From Palsa-870 sp035937155 (GTDB lineage: Bacteria; Chloroflexota; Dormibacteria; Dormibacterales; Dormibacteraceae), in the NCBI GenBank assembly GCA_035937155.1, contig DASYVJ010000033.1:1-64000 (forward strand): a stretch of DNA of 64,000 nucleotides, written 5' to 3'. How positions within the stretch are numbered: position 1 is the first letter of the stretch; each line of letters begins with the position of its first letter. Positions 25,723-34,318 of this stretch are shown here, piece after piece. The translations under genes were made by a program, and so were the position numbers. The notes below the pieces were generated by a model that was not told the origin of the DNA, ran no database searches, and was given only the letters and a program-made list of their open reading frames with translations.

Positions 25723-25751
25723 AGCTTAGCCCAAGCCTTGTCACTTGACAA
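25723..25751 (-). promoter_or_regulatory. Promoter and palindromic operator of the HTH-TPR gene
   Basis: On the minus strand, -35 TTGTCA (25751-25746), a 17-bp spacer, and -10 TAAGCT (25728-25723) end 6 nt before the ATG. On the plus strand TTGTCA-CT-TGACAA (25738-25751) is a perfect inverted repeat covering the -35. A repressor bound there, possibly the HTH-TPR protein itself, would block transcription. Confidence 0.6.
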
Positions 25752-25798
25752 ACCATGAATTGACGACTCACCGTCGGTGGCCGTCGTTTAGGTTTGGT

Positions 25799-25897
25799 TT
25801 AGGGGCAGCACGGCGGGACCCCGACAGCGCCGACTCCCATCGACAGGACCAGCATCAAGATCGTCGCCAGCATGGCGGCAAAAAATAGCTTTCGCAT
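25799..25897 (-). CDS. 32-aa exported peptide, candidate signalling peptide
   Basis: ATG 25897 to TAA 25801-25799. Upstream is AAAGGAGGTGA (25913-25903), a near-full-length complement of the 16S 3' end, with 8 nt between AGGAGG and ATG, so translation is well supported. The peptide has a basic start (MRKLFF), a hydrophobic core (AAMLATILMLVLSMGV) and ends VGAVGVPPCCP. V-G-A is a fitting signal-peptidase site, which would release an octapeptide VGVPPCCP. It lies between a membrane-protein gene and the HTH-TPR regulator gene, all on one strand. A 6-bp hairpin (25914-25919/25927-25932) directly precedes the ribosome site. No family is recognised. Confidence 0.72.
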   Translation of the reverse strand: MRKLFFAAMLATILMLVLSMGVGAVGVPPCCP

Positions 25898-25952
25898 TCA
25901 AATCACCTCCTTTGCGACCAGGACCAGGTCGCGAAGGGCACCGAAAAGCGCT

Positions 25953-26240
25953 TCAATCGGGGTAGGCGACGGCTGCGCGGGGCCGGCGCGGCCCCCACAG
26001 GCGCGCTCCGAAAGCCCGGGCAAGCGCAATCAACTTCATCCCAGTCATAGCCGCACCCAGACAGCCCAGGGCGACGCCCACCCATCCGGCCGGAAACGCG
26101 AAGAGCCGTAAAGCGACCAGAGCGGGCACGACGGCCAGGAAGACCGCGACAATGCCGACCACGCCCACGGCAATGGTTGATCCCAAGCCTGGCTGCTCGA
26201 ACTCACCGTCGGTTTCGTCGACCAGCGGTCGGCGAGCCAA
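25953..26240 (-). CDS. Small membrane protein (95 aa)
   Basis: Two hydrophobic segments (TIAVGVVGIVAVFLAVVPALVALRLF and AGWVGVALGCLGAAMTGMKLIALARAF) with an acidic N-terminal tail (VDETDGEFEQPG) and a basic C-terminus. Function unknown. It lies 55 bp upstream of the exported-peptide gene and could share its transcript. It is divergent from the histidine-kinase gene at 26375. Confidence 0.65.
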   Translation of the reverse strand: MARRPLVDETDGEFEQPGLGSTIAVGVVGIVAVFLAVVPALVALRLFAFPAGWVGVALGCLGAAMTGMKLIALARAFGARLWGPRRPRAAVAYPD

Positions 26241-26330
26241 GCCGCGCTCTGCGCTCAGACGATCGATGGCAGCGCCTCCTAACCTAAGCCGTCGCTCACC
26301 CCTCGCGGCTGTGTTACAAGTACTGCCCGA

Positions 26331-26358
26331 TGTTAATTGATAGTAGGATGAATTAACA
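26331..26358 (+). promoter_or_regulatory. Palindrome flanking a -10 box upstream of the orphan kinase
   Basis: TGTTAATT (26331-26338) and AATTAACA (26351-26358) form a perfect 8-bp inverted repeat with a 12-bp spacer. The spacer contains TAGGAT (26344-26349), a good -10 candidate. The kinase start (GTG 26375) follows a GGAG ribosome site. The AT-rich arms stand out in this G+C-rich DNA and look like a repressor site. Confidence 0.5.
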
Positions 26359-26374
26359 CTGTCGTGGAGAAGTA

Positions 26375-28582
26375 GTGTCTAAGTCTCCTTCTCCGGTATA
26401 CGCCCCATCGCCACGCCGTGCGACATCTCCTGACCAAGCTGCACTGGCGCGACCAATGCCGATCTCGGTGATCACCGGCGTCGGCTTTCGCGACTGGCGG
26501 CCCTTCACGATCGCCGCCACCGCAGCCGCCCTCGTCTCGGTGGCTTTCATAGCGTGGACCGCGCTTCGCATCGGCGGCGACCAGGTGACGATCGCCGTGG
26601 ACGATGTCGGCGAAGCAGTCGCCGCGATGATCGCCGCTTTCAGCTGCGGGCTCGCCGCTTTCCAGACCTCGGGGCGGACCCGGATCGCCTGGGCATTCTT
26701 TGCGGCGTCGGCCGCGAGCTGGGGCGGCGGCGAGGTGGCCTGGGCTGTCTACGAGGTCGGACTGGGCGTCGCGGTTCCATTCCCATCGGTCGCGGACATC
26801 GGCTTCTTGCTGGCGATTCCCCTCGGCGTCATCGGGGTGTTCGCTTTCACTGCAGCGCCGAGCCGGCTCACCACACGCGGCGAAGCGCTCCTGGCGGGCG
26901 CGCTCATCGCCCTCTCGCTCCTGTTCGTCGCCTGGGCGATCGGCCTCAGCAAGGTTTACGACCAGTCCGCGGCGTCACCGGCGTCGCAGCTGATCGGCCT
27001 CGCCTACCCCTTCGGCGACATGATCACGATCACCGTCCTCGTCCTTGCGCTGCGTCGCGCGCGCCGCACGGAGCTGGGCCGCATGTTCCTTTTGCTCGGG
27101 GGCATGGCCGCCATCGCGCTCGCCGACAGCACCTTTGCGTATCTCACGGCCAACGGCTCGTACCAGGCGATCGGCAGCGTGCTCGACGCCGGCTGGGTGA
27201 TTGGATTCTTGATGATCGCCCTGGCGCCTCTCTGGCCGTCGACGGATACGGAAAAGTCCGCTGCCGAAGGTCCCATCGAGCTCTGGCAACTCGCGCTGCC
27301 GTGGGCCGCGGTGTTTGTCGCCGCGGTGACGGCGATCAAGCTCGCCACGGGCAACCAGGTGCTCGACCGCCTGGAGACTGTTCTGGCCGGAAGCATCGGA
27401 GTTCTCCTGGTCGGCAGCCAGATCCTTTCTCACCGCGATTCGCTGGCTCTGCTGGTCGCGAGCCACCGCGCGGAGAAGCTGCTGGAGCGGCGGAACGACC
27501 TCCTGAACGAGATCGTCAATCACGCGCCCATCGGCATCGCCCGTGTCGCGACGGACATGCGGGTCATCGATGTCAATCCGCGGATGACCTCCCTGATGCG
27601 GGTGGACTCACATCAGCTGATCGGGAAACCGATCACCGAGTTCCTCGACGCGACCGAGTTCGCGCGCGTCTTCGAGATCTTCCAGCCGCTGTGGAAAGGA
27701 CAGGTCGACAGCGTGGAGTCGGACAGCCATGCTGTCCGCGCTGACCGGACCACTGTGTGGCTCCACTGGAGCGCGACCACGGTGCGGAGCGCGGCCGGTC
27801 ACGTCGAGTACTTCCTCGTCCTTTACGAGGACACCGACGCCGAGCACGCGGCCAACCGGGCCGCCGTGGAGCACCTGGCGGGAATCGAACGTCTGAACCA
27901 GCTGAAGAGCGAGTTCATCACGCTGGCCAGCCACGAGTTTCGTACTGGGCTTGTTGGGATCCAGGGCTTCAGCGAGATGATCCGCGACGCTGACCTCCCT
28001 GTCGCCGAGGTCAAGAGTTATGCCGGCGAAATCAACAAGGACGCCGAACGCCTCAACCGCATGATCAACGACATGCTCGACCTCGATCGCATCGAGGCCG
28101 GCCGGCTGGTCCTACGCAAGGAGGCGGTGAACATCAACCTCGTGCTGCGCGACGCGATCGAGCGAGCCCGCGCGTCCGGTGGCAATCACGTGATCGCGGC
28201 CAACCTCGACACCGCGGAGCCGATCGTCCAGTGCGATGCAGACCGCGTGGCGCAGATCATCTCCAACCTGCTGACAAACGCAATCAAGTACTCGCCAAAT
28301 GCAGGGGACATCCTGGTCACGAGCCGCCTGAGCGACAGCTCAGTCGAGGTCAGCGTGCGCGACCACGGCGTTGGTATCGCACCGGAATTTGCCAAGCAGC
28401 TGTTCAGCCGTTACGAGCGCTACGAGAAGAACAGCAACAAGATCGTGGGCACCGGGTTGGGCCTGGCGATCGCACGCCAGATCGTGGAGCTGCACGGCGG
28501 CCGGATCTGGTTGGACAGCGCGGTTGGCGAGGGGTCGGACTTTCGCTTCAGGCTTCCTTTATCCGCGACGCCCGCGGACTAA
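26375..28582 (+). CDS. Orphan membrane PAS-sensor histidine kinase (paralogue of 52502-54658)
   Basis: A 735-aa protein. Residues ~45-360 hold eight or so membrane segments in a MASE-like sensor (IGGDQVTIAVDDVGEAVAAMIAA and YEVGLGVAVPFPSVADIGFLLAIPLG). A PAS domain lies near 380-490 (NHAPIGIARVATDMRVIDVNPRM). HisKA follows with H-box ASHEFRTGLVGIQGF (His ~520; Gly replaces the usual Pro), then HATPase blocks NLLTNAIKYS, VRDHGVGIAPEFAKQLFSRYE and GTGLGLAIARQIVELHGGRIW. No response regulator is adjacent. The second copy 25 kb away has the same architecture. The signal is unknown. Confidence 0.93.
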   Translation: MSKSPSPVYAPSPRRATSPDQAALARPMPISVITGVGFRDWRPFTIAATAAALVSVAFIAWTALRIGGDQVTIAVDDVGEAVAAMIAAFSCGLAAFQTSGRTRIAWAFFAASAASWGGGEVAWAVYEVGLGVAVPFPSVADIGFLLAIPLGVIGVFAFTAAPSRLTTRGEALLAGALIALSLLFVAWAIGLSKVYDQSAASPASQLIGLAYPFGDMITITVLVLALRRARRTELGRMFLLLGGMAAIALADSTFAYLTANGSYQAIGSVLDAGWVIGFLMIALAPLWPSTDTEKSAAEGPIELWQLALPWAAVFVAAVTAIKLATGNQVLDRLETVLAGSIGVLLVGSQILSHRDSLALLVASHRAEKLLERRNDLLNEIVNHAPIGIARVATDMRVIDVNPRMTSLMRVDSHQLIGKPITEFLDATEFARVFEIFQPLWKGQVDSVESDSHAVRADRTTVWLHWSATTVRSAAGHVEYFLVLYEDTDAEHAANRAAVEHLAGIERLNQLKSEFITLASHEFRTGLVGIQGFSEMIRDADLPVAEVKSYAGEINKDAERLNRMINDMLDLDRIEAGRLVLRKEAVNINLVLRDAIERARASGGNHVIAANLDTAEPIVQCDADRVAQIISNLLTNAIKYSPNAGDILVTSRLSDSSVEVSVRDHGVGIAPEFAKQLFSRYERYEKNSNKIVGTGLGLAIARQIVELHGGRIWLDSAVGEGSDFRFRLPLSATPAD

Positions 28583-28594
28583 CGGACCCGTCCG

Positions 28595-29704
28595 CTACTC
28601 GCGGTCGAGGAACTCGGTGACCAGCGACTGGAAGTGGTGGACGCCGTTCTCGCGCAGCGCGGAAAACCGCCCCCGGTTGTAAGAGCGCGACCGCAGGCCT
28701 TTCTGCACCTGCTCGCAGACTGCGATGTCTTCCTGCTGGATCTCGTCCGAGAACGCGATCGTCTGCTGCATCGATTCCCAGCCGGCGCCGGTTCCGGGTT
28801 CCGCGAAGAACCATTCGAAGATCGTCAGGGTGCGATCGACTCCCATCGGGAGGATGACGTTGGTGCTGATGTTGTCCTGGTAGATGTTCAGCATCGTGTT
28901 GGGGAAGATCCAGTAGTAGAGAGCGTTGTCTTCCGCGCCCGGCATCCGGATGTAACGGCGATCCCGACCTGGCACCTCGCCAGGCTTCAGCTCCCGTATG
29001 GGCGCGTGCTGCTTTGAGTAGTAGCGAAACGTCTCGACGCGGTACTGGTCGTACTCCAGCTCTTTGAACAGGCCTGGATGCGCGATGGGCAGGTGATAGC
29101 CTTCGAGGTAGTTGTCCACATAGACCTTCCAGTTGCACGCGATCTCGTAGTCGCGCCGCTCCACGCTCCGCATGTTCGACAGGTCGTATCCCGCAGCGGC
29201 GATCTCTGACGGGATGGCACCGATCCAGTCCCGGAGCGGTGCGGCATTCGGATCGAGGTTGGCGAACACGAACGGGCCGACCGTATCGACGCGAATGGGC
29301 ACGAGGCCGAAGTCCGCCTTGTCGAAGTCTTCGGTGCCCTCCATCTCGCGAGCCGCCTGCAGCCGACCGTCCAGGCCGTAGACCCAGCCGTGGTAACCGC
29401 ACTGCAGCGACTTGCGGTTTCCGCGCGTCGTCACAACCTGTGCGGCGCGGTGGCGGCAGACGTTGTAGAAGGCGCGCAGCTTTCCATCCTGGGCGTGGGT
29501 CAGGAGAATCGGCTCATCGAGGATCGTGGTCGGCTTGAAATCGCCGACTCTCGCAAGCTCGCTCATGTGCGCGACGAGCTGCCAGGTTGTCGCGAAGATC
29601 CTGTCCTTCTCACGCTCCAGCACTGCTGGGTCCAGGTACATTGTCGAAGGCAGCGTCGAAGCGCGCGCAACGTTTTTCTCGAGCTTGGTCTCCAGCCGTG
29701 CCAT
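28595..29704 (-). CDS. Rieske non-haem iron oxygenase, alpha subunit
   Basis: About 369 aa from ATG 29704 (a GTG directly precedes it); the upstream-extended frame is antisense to the amidohydrolase and was dropped. The Rieske [2Fe-2S] ligands are CRHR and, 17 residues later, CGYH. The mononuclear iron site is in VDNYLEGYHLPIAHPGL (His-x4-His), with the distal Asp probably in the C-terminal half. Homologues hydroxylate or demethylate aromatics, betaines and related amines; the substrate is not identifiable. No matching reductase or ferredoxin gene is adjacent. It is divergent from the amidohydrolase with 40 bp between starts. Confidence 0.92.
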   Translation of the reverse strand: MARLETKLEKNVARASTLPSTMYLDPAVLEREKDRIFATTWQLVAHMSELARVGDFKPTTILDEPILLTHAQDGKLRAFYNVCRHRAAQVVTTRGNRKSLQCGYHGWVYGLDGRLQAAREMEGTEDFDKADFGLVPIRVDTVGPFVFANLDPNAAPLRDWIGAIPSEIAAAGYDLSNMRSVERRDYEIACNWKVYVDNYLEGYHLPIAHPGLFKELEYDQYRVETFRYYSKQHAPIRELKPGEVPGRDRRYIRMPGAEDNALYYWIFPNTMLNIYQDNISTNVILPMGVDRTLTIFEWFFAEPGTGAGWESMQQTIAFSDEIQQEDIAVCEQVQKGLRSRSYNRGRFSALRENGVHHFQSLVTEFLDRE

Positions 29705-29744
29705 CACCGGACATTGTCGCGCGGCGTGCGCTACAAATGCGCCC

Positions 29745-31289
29745 GTGGACTCGCCGTCACTTGCGGTTGTCAACGGCAAGGTGTGGCCGCCGCGACTCCG
29801 GGCCACCGCCGTTGCGGTGATTGCTGATCGAATCATTGCCACCGGCTCGGACCACGACGTCCGATCGCAGTGCGACCGGCACACTCGGATCATCGACGCG
29901 CGAGGCGGCAGCATCATGCCGGCGTTCAACGACGCGCACGTCCACTTCTTGATGGCGTCACGTTCGCTGGCCGAGCTAGATCTTTACGGGGCCGAGACGC
30001 AGTCAGAGATCGAAGGCCGGATCACCGCCTACGCGGCACGTCACACGGGCCCGTGGATAGTTGGAAGGGGCTGGTTCTACTCCGCGTTTCCGGGAGGCAC
30101 GCCAACCGTCGAGCTCCTGGACCGGCTGGTCCCCGACCGGCCGGCGTACGTCGAGTCGTTCGACGCGCATACCGGCTGGGCGAACACAAGGGCACTGACC
30201 GCATCCGGAATCTCCCCGACCGGCGTGCTCAAGGAGGCGGCGATGCTGGGGGTGACGCGGCACATCCCCACACGATCGCGGGACGAGGACCTCGAAGCAC
30301 TGCGGGCCGGGATGCGAGTGGCAGCCGAACATGGGATCGGCTCGGTTCAGGAAGCCGGAGAGGGGCAGGACGAGCTGGAGCTGTGGGATGCGCTGCGCGA
30401 GGCGGATGAGCTAACGCTTCGCGTTCGCCTGGCCTTCGACATGGTCCCGGGACTTGATGGCTCAGCCTGGAAGGAGCGCCTCAGCCTCTACGAGGATCTG
30501 GCTCGCGCCCGCAAGAATGACCGCTGGATCGCCACCGGCATCCTGAAGGCGTTCGCGGATGGTGTCGTCGAGTCGCGTACGGCTGCCCTGCTCGAGCCAT
30601 ACGAGGGAACGACAAGCCGCGGCGAGCCGCTGTGGGCCGCGGAAGAGCTCGCGAAAGCGGTTCATGTTGCCGACGCTCGCGGCTGGCAGGTGCAGGTGCA
30701 CGCCATCGGCGACGCAGCGATCCGGCAAGCGCTCGATGCATTCGCCGCCGCGACACGCGACCTGCGCCACCGGATCGAGCACATCGAAGCGCCCTCGCCG
30801 CTCGATATCCCCCGCTTTGCCGAGCTCGGCGTCATCGCCAGCATGCAGCCACAGCATGCCGAGCCCAATCGCAACCTGTTCGAGATCTGGCTGCCCAACC
30901 TCGGAGCGGAGCGAGCCACCTTCGGGTGGCCGTGGCGCTCGATCCTTCATTCAGGCGCCGGGATCGCCTTCGGCACGGACTGGCCTGTCGTGCCCCTCGA
31001 CCCGGCGGCGAGCCTCCAGGTTGCGGTCACTCGCAAGACTCGGCAAGGCGAGCCTGCCGGCGGCTGGCTGCCGGACCAGCGGCTGAAGCTTGCCGAGGCG
31101 CTGGCGGCATGGACCTTTGGCGGCGCGTTCGCTGAACATGCTGAGGATCAGAAAGGGGCGCTCGCAGGTGGCATGCTCGCCGACATCGCCGTGCTCGACC
31201 GCGACATCGTCACGATTCCGGTCTCAGAGCTGGCCGACTTGAAAGTAACCGCCACGATCGTCGGCGGCCGGGTCGTTTACGAAGGCTGA
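29745..31289 (+). CDS. Amidohydrolase, YtcJ-like metal-dependent hydrolase
   Basis: About 514 aa from GTG 29745. Motifs: IMPAFNDAHVHFL (HxH metal pair), GRGWFYSAFPGG, VQVHAIGDAAIRQALDAFAAA (third His), HRIEHIEAPS (fourth His), and FGTDWPVVPLDP with the catalytic Asp. The C-terminal ADIAVLDRDI strand closes the composite beta-sandwich. YtcJ-type enzymes hydrolyse amides or formamides. It is flanked by a Rieske oxygenase, an amino-acid permease, an aminotransferase and a ureohydrolase, which suggests degradation of an N-containing compound. The stop codon lies within a strong terminator hairpin. Confidence 0.9.
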   Translation: MDSPSLAVVNGKVWPPRLRATAVAVIADRIIATGSDHDVRSQCDRHTRIIDARGGSIMPAFNDAHVHFLMASRSLAELDLYGAETQSEIEGRITAYAARHTGPWIVGRGWFYSAFPGGTPTVELLDRLVPDRPAYVESFDAHTGWANTRALTASGISPTGVLKEAAMLGVTRHIPTRSRDEDLEALRAGMRVAAEHGIGSVQEAGEGQDELELWDALREADELTLRVRLAFDMVPGLDGSAWKERLSLYEDLARARKNDRWIATGILKAFADGVVESRTAALLEPYEGTTSRGEPLWAAEELAKAVHVADARGWQVQVHAIGDAAIRQALDAFAAATRDLRHRIEHIEAPSPLDIPRFAELGVIASMQPQHAEPNRNLFEIWLPNLGAERATFGWPWRSILHSGAGIAFGTDWPVVPLDPAASLQVAVTRKTRQGEPAGGWLPDQRLKLAEALAAWTFGGAFAEHAEDQKGALAGGMLADIAVLDRDIVTIPVSELADLKVTATIVGGRVVYEG

Positions 31290-31316
31290 CGGGCAGGCGC
31301 GGCCGGCCCGTCAGCC
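31284..31316. terminator. Bidirectional hairpin terminator between convergent genes
   Basis: GGCTGACGGGC (31284-31294) pairs perfectly with GCCCGTCAGCC (31306-31316), an 11-bp stem with an 11-nt loop. It includes the amidohydrolase stop codon and lies 7 bp before the end of the permease gene on the other strand. It has no long T-run on either side, but its position fits a shared terminator. Confidence 0.65.
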
Positions 31317-31322
31317 GATAGG

Positions 31323-32840
31323 TCAGACTCCCGGCGCTCCGGCCGGCAAGGGTGTAGGTCCAGCCGCAGTGGTCGTCGGCTGGGTGTGGATCGCGTGCCC
31401 GCGCCCGACGGCCCAAAAGACGATCGCCACAACAGCCAGGAAGGCGACTACTGCAAAGGTGTAGATCTCAAAAGTGGTGCGGCTGACCCCAGAGGTGTCG
31501 GCGCTCCACAGGTAGGTGAAGAGGTTTGGCCACAGAGCGAATACGGTGGCGGCCGCCACCCAGAACGTGGTGAGGATGGCGCAGGCCCACGCGCCGGCAT
31601 TGCCACCGGGGATGACAAACGGACGCGGCACATCGGGATACTTGCGGCGCAGAGTGATCAGTGCTGGGAAGATGAGGATGTACGAGAAGGTGGTGGTCGA
31701 GATGACCAGGCCGAGAACGGCGGCGAAGAAGCCGTGCAGGCTTCCACCCGTCACGAAGAAGGTGATGTACATGAAGATCGTGGCGATGATGCCGGAGCAG
31801 ACGTTCACCACGATCGGCGTTCCGAAGCGAGCGGAGAAGTAGCCGAGCTGCTTGGGTCCGGAGCCCGCAAGCGCTCCGATGGCCATCAAGCGATCCGACC
31901 CCATCAGCCACGTCGTGCCGCTCGATAGCAAGACGAAGACGACGGCCAACCCGGCGAGGTGGTTGAAGAACGGCGCGGAGCTTCCGAAGACGCTGCTCGA
32001 GGCGAACTGATAGGCGGCGACGAAGCCGCCCACGTTGCTCAGCTGGTCCTTGGAAAGAATCAGGATCACGCCGACGATCGGGATCGCATATCCGAGGAAC
32101 GAGATCAACCCTGAGGCATAGACCGCGCGCGGGATATCACGCTGCGGGTTGTCCATCTCCTCGCTTGCGTTGGTCTGCAGCTCAAAGCCGATCCACTGGA
32201 AGACGATGACGCCGATCACCCCGATCAGGACCGTGCTGTCGGTGGGTAGAAACCCGGCCATGCTGCCGTGAAATCCGTGTTGGACACCAGTCGTGATCAC
32301 GAGCAGGGCGAAGAACAGGAGGAGCCCAATCCTCAGGATGGCGCCCAGGTTGGGAACCCATTTCATGTAGCGCAGCGACAGGATGTTCATCGTCACCGCG
32401 GTCCAGATGAAAAGGACGCCGATGACCGTCTCGGCGGTCTGGTTCCCGGTGAAGCTGCTGCCCCAGAGAGCATCAAGGGCAGCAATCGCGACCGCCGTCA
32501 GCGTGCCGCCGAGCCAGATCGGGTTGCTCAGCCAGTACAGGACGCTCACGACCGCTCCTGCAAAGTGGCCATATGCCAGACGCACCCAGTCGTAGGTCGC
32601 GCCCTCGGTCGGAAAGGCGGCTCCGAGCTCCGACGTCAACAGGCCATAGGGGACTAGGAAAGTTACCGCCGAGACGACCAGCCAGAAGATCGCCTGCGCT
32701 CCGTAGGAAGACGACTGCCCGATGGTGTCGATTGACACAATCGCGCAGATAGTGAAGAAGATCATGTCGAATCTGAACAGCGACTTCTTGAGCTTGCGCT
32801 TCTCCGCGACAAGCTCAGCTACGGCGGCGGAATCCCCCAT
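31323..32840 (-). CDS. APC-superfamily amino acid/amine permease
   Basis: A 505-aa protein with about 12-14 hydrophobic segments. The first reads FDMIFFTICAIVSIDTIGQSSSYGAQAIFWLVV, and the following LLTSELGAAFPTEGATYDWVRLAYG is the family signature (E-L-x-x-A-x-P). A later ASEEMDNPQRDIPRAVYASG loop is typical of amino-acid/polyamine/organocation transporters. The C-terminus is Pro/Thr-rich. It likely imports the substrate of the surrounding catabolic genes. It is divergent from the aminotransferase gene. Confidence 0.92.
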   Translation of the reverse strand: MGDSAAVAELVAEKRKLKKSLFRFDMIFFTICAIVSIDTIGQSSSYGAQAIFWLVVSAVTFLVPYGLLTSELGAAFPTEGATYDWVRLAYGHFAGAVVSVLYWLSNPIWLGGTLTAVAIAALDALWGSSFTGNQTAETVIGVLFIWTAVTMNILSLRYMKWVPNLGAILRIGLLLFFALLVITTGVQHGFHGSMAGFLPTDSTVLIGVIGVIVFQWIGFELQTNASEEMDNPQRDIPRAVYASGLISFLGYAIPIVGVILILSKDQLSNVGGFVAAYQFASSSVFGSSAPFFNHLAGLAVVFVLLSSGTTWLMGSDRLMAIGALAGSGPKQLGYFSARFGTPIVVNVCSGIIATIFMYITFFVTGGSLHGFFAAVLGLVISTTTFSYILIFPALITLRRKYPDVPRPFVIPGGNAGAWACAILTTFWVAAATVFALWPNLFTYLWSADTSGVSRTTFEIYTFAVVAFLAVVAIVFWAVGRGHAIHTQPTTTAAGPTPLPAGAPGV

Positions 32841-32930
32841 CCAAACCCTCCCCTAGGTCTATGACACCGGACTGAATTGGCGACAATTAGAGATCCACGG
32901 CCCACCGCTGTCAAGAAGAGGGGACAACGA

Positions 32931-34304
32931 ATGGCGACCACGACCACGCGCGAAGTGCCGACAAGCCGAGTCGCCGAGCTCATCGAGGGCGAGGAAGAGA
33001 AGTTCCGCCAGGCTCGCCCGCGATCCCGGAAACTCTGGACCGAGGCCCGCGAGGTGATGCCCCGCGGGGTGCCCTCGTCATTCCAGGATGCCGCCCCCCA
33101 GCCTGTTTTCATTGAAAAGGGCAAGGGCAGTCGCGTCTGGGACGTGGACGGCAACGAGTACGTCGACTTCCACAACGGGTTCGGCGTCATGGTCGTCGGC
33201 CACGCCCATCCCAAGATCGTCGAGGCGGTGAGCCGGCAGATCGCTCTCGGCTCGCACTTCGCCCAGCCGGTCGAGGATGGCATGACCGTCGCCCGCGAGC
33301 TTGCCCGCCGCTTCGGCCAGCCGAAGTGGCGCTTCACAAATTCAGGGACTGAGTCGACCGAGGACGCGGTCAGGGTCGCGCGCGGCTTCACCGGCCGGGA
33401 GCGGCTCATCAAGATCGAGTCGTCTTACCACGGACACCATGACGCTGTGATGGTTTCCGTCGAGCCGCCGCCCGCCCTGATGGGGCCGCCGGACGCGCCC
33501 GCGTCGGTGCCCCAGAGCGAAGGCATACCGGCCGCTATCGTCGCGCTCACAAGCGCGGTCCCGTTCAACGACCTGCCTGCGCTCGAGAAGGCCTTCGCCC
33601 GGCATCGCGACGAGGTCGCGGCGGTCATCGTCGAGCCCGTGATGATGAACATTGGGATCGTCCTACCTGACGCCGGCTATCTGGCGGCGATCAAGGACCT
33701 GGCGCACCGGCACGGAGCGCTCCTGATCTTCGACGAAGTCAAGACGGGGGCAACGATTTCTCCAGGCGGGGCCTCGGAGCGGTTCGGTGTGACCCCCGAC
33801 CTCATCGCCCTGGCCAAGGCAATTGGCGGCGGCCTGCCCTGCGGCGCGGTCGGCGGCCGCGAGGATGTGATGGGCGTGATCGAGGACAAGCGCGTCGTCC
33901 AGGTGGGAACGTTCAATGGCAACCCGCTCGCGATGGCCGCCTCCAAGGTGACGCTGCTTGAGATCTTGAATGCGTCTGCTTACGCGCATTTCGACGCGCT
34001 GGCGGAGACGCTGCAGGGCGGCCTAGACGAGGTGATCGGCGAGCACGAACTGCCGTACCACGTGATCACGCTCTCAGCGCGCGGCGGCGTCACGTACCGC
34101 GCCCAGCGGGTCCGAAACTATCGCGACTACCTCGAGATCGACAAGTCGCTGTCCTACCTGAGCTGGCTCTACCAGTGCAACCGGGGCGTGATCATGGCGC
34201 CCGGGGCCGAGGAAAACTGGACGCTGTCGGTGCAGCACTCGGTCCAGGACGTCCAGCGATACGTCGACAACTTCGCCATGATGGCCAAAGACCTGCGTTC
34301 CTGA
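32931..34304 (+). CDS. Class III aminotransferase (glutamate-1-semialdehyde aminomutase-like)
   Basis: About 457 aa. I chose ATG 32931 because GAGGGGA lies just upstream and the earlier ATG at 32877 precedes that ribosome site. Key blocks: VWDVDGNEYVDFHNGFGVMVVGHAHPKIVEAV, RFTNSGTESTEDAVRVARGFTGRERLIKIESSYHGHHD, LLIFDEVKTGATISPGG and LIALAKAIGGGLPCGAVGG, where Lys in ALAKAIGGG binds PLP. It resembles HemL but has an extra N-terminal ~45 residues and lies with catabolic genes, so an amino-acid or diamine substrate is more likely than 5-aminolevulinate synthesis. It is followed 14 bp later by the ureohydrolase gene. Confidence 0.9.
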   Translation: MATTTTREVPTSRVAELIEGEEEKFRQARPRSRKLWTEAREVMPRGVPSSFQDAAPQPVFIEKGKGSRVWDVDGNEYVDFHNGFGVMVVGHAHPKIVEAVSRQIALGSHFAQPVEDGMTVARELARRFGQPKWRFTNSGTESTEDAVRVARGFTGRERLIKIESSYHGHHDAVMVSVEPPPALMGPPDAPASVPQSEGIPAAIVALTSAVPFNDLPALEKAFARHRDEVAAVIVEPVMMNIGIVLPDAGYLAAIKDLAHRHGALLIFDEVKTGATISPGGASERFGVTPDLIALAKAIGGGLPCGAVGGREDVMGVIEDKRVVQVGTFNGNPLAMAASKVTLLEILNASAYAHFDALAETLQGGLDEVIGEHELPYHVITLSARGGVTYRAQRVRNYRDYLEIDKSLSYLSWLYQCNRGVIMAPGAEENWTLSVQHSVQDVQRYVDNFAMMAKDLRS

Positions 34305-34318
34305 TCGAGTAACTGACC

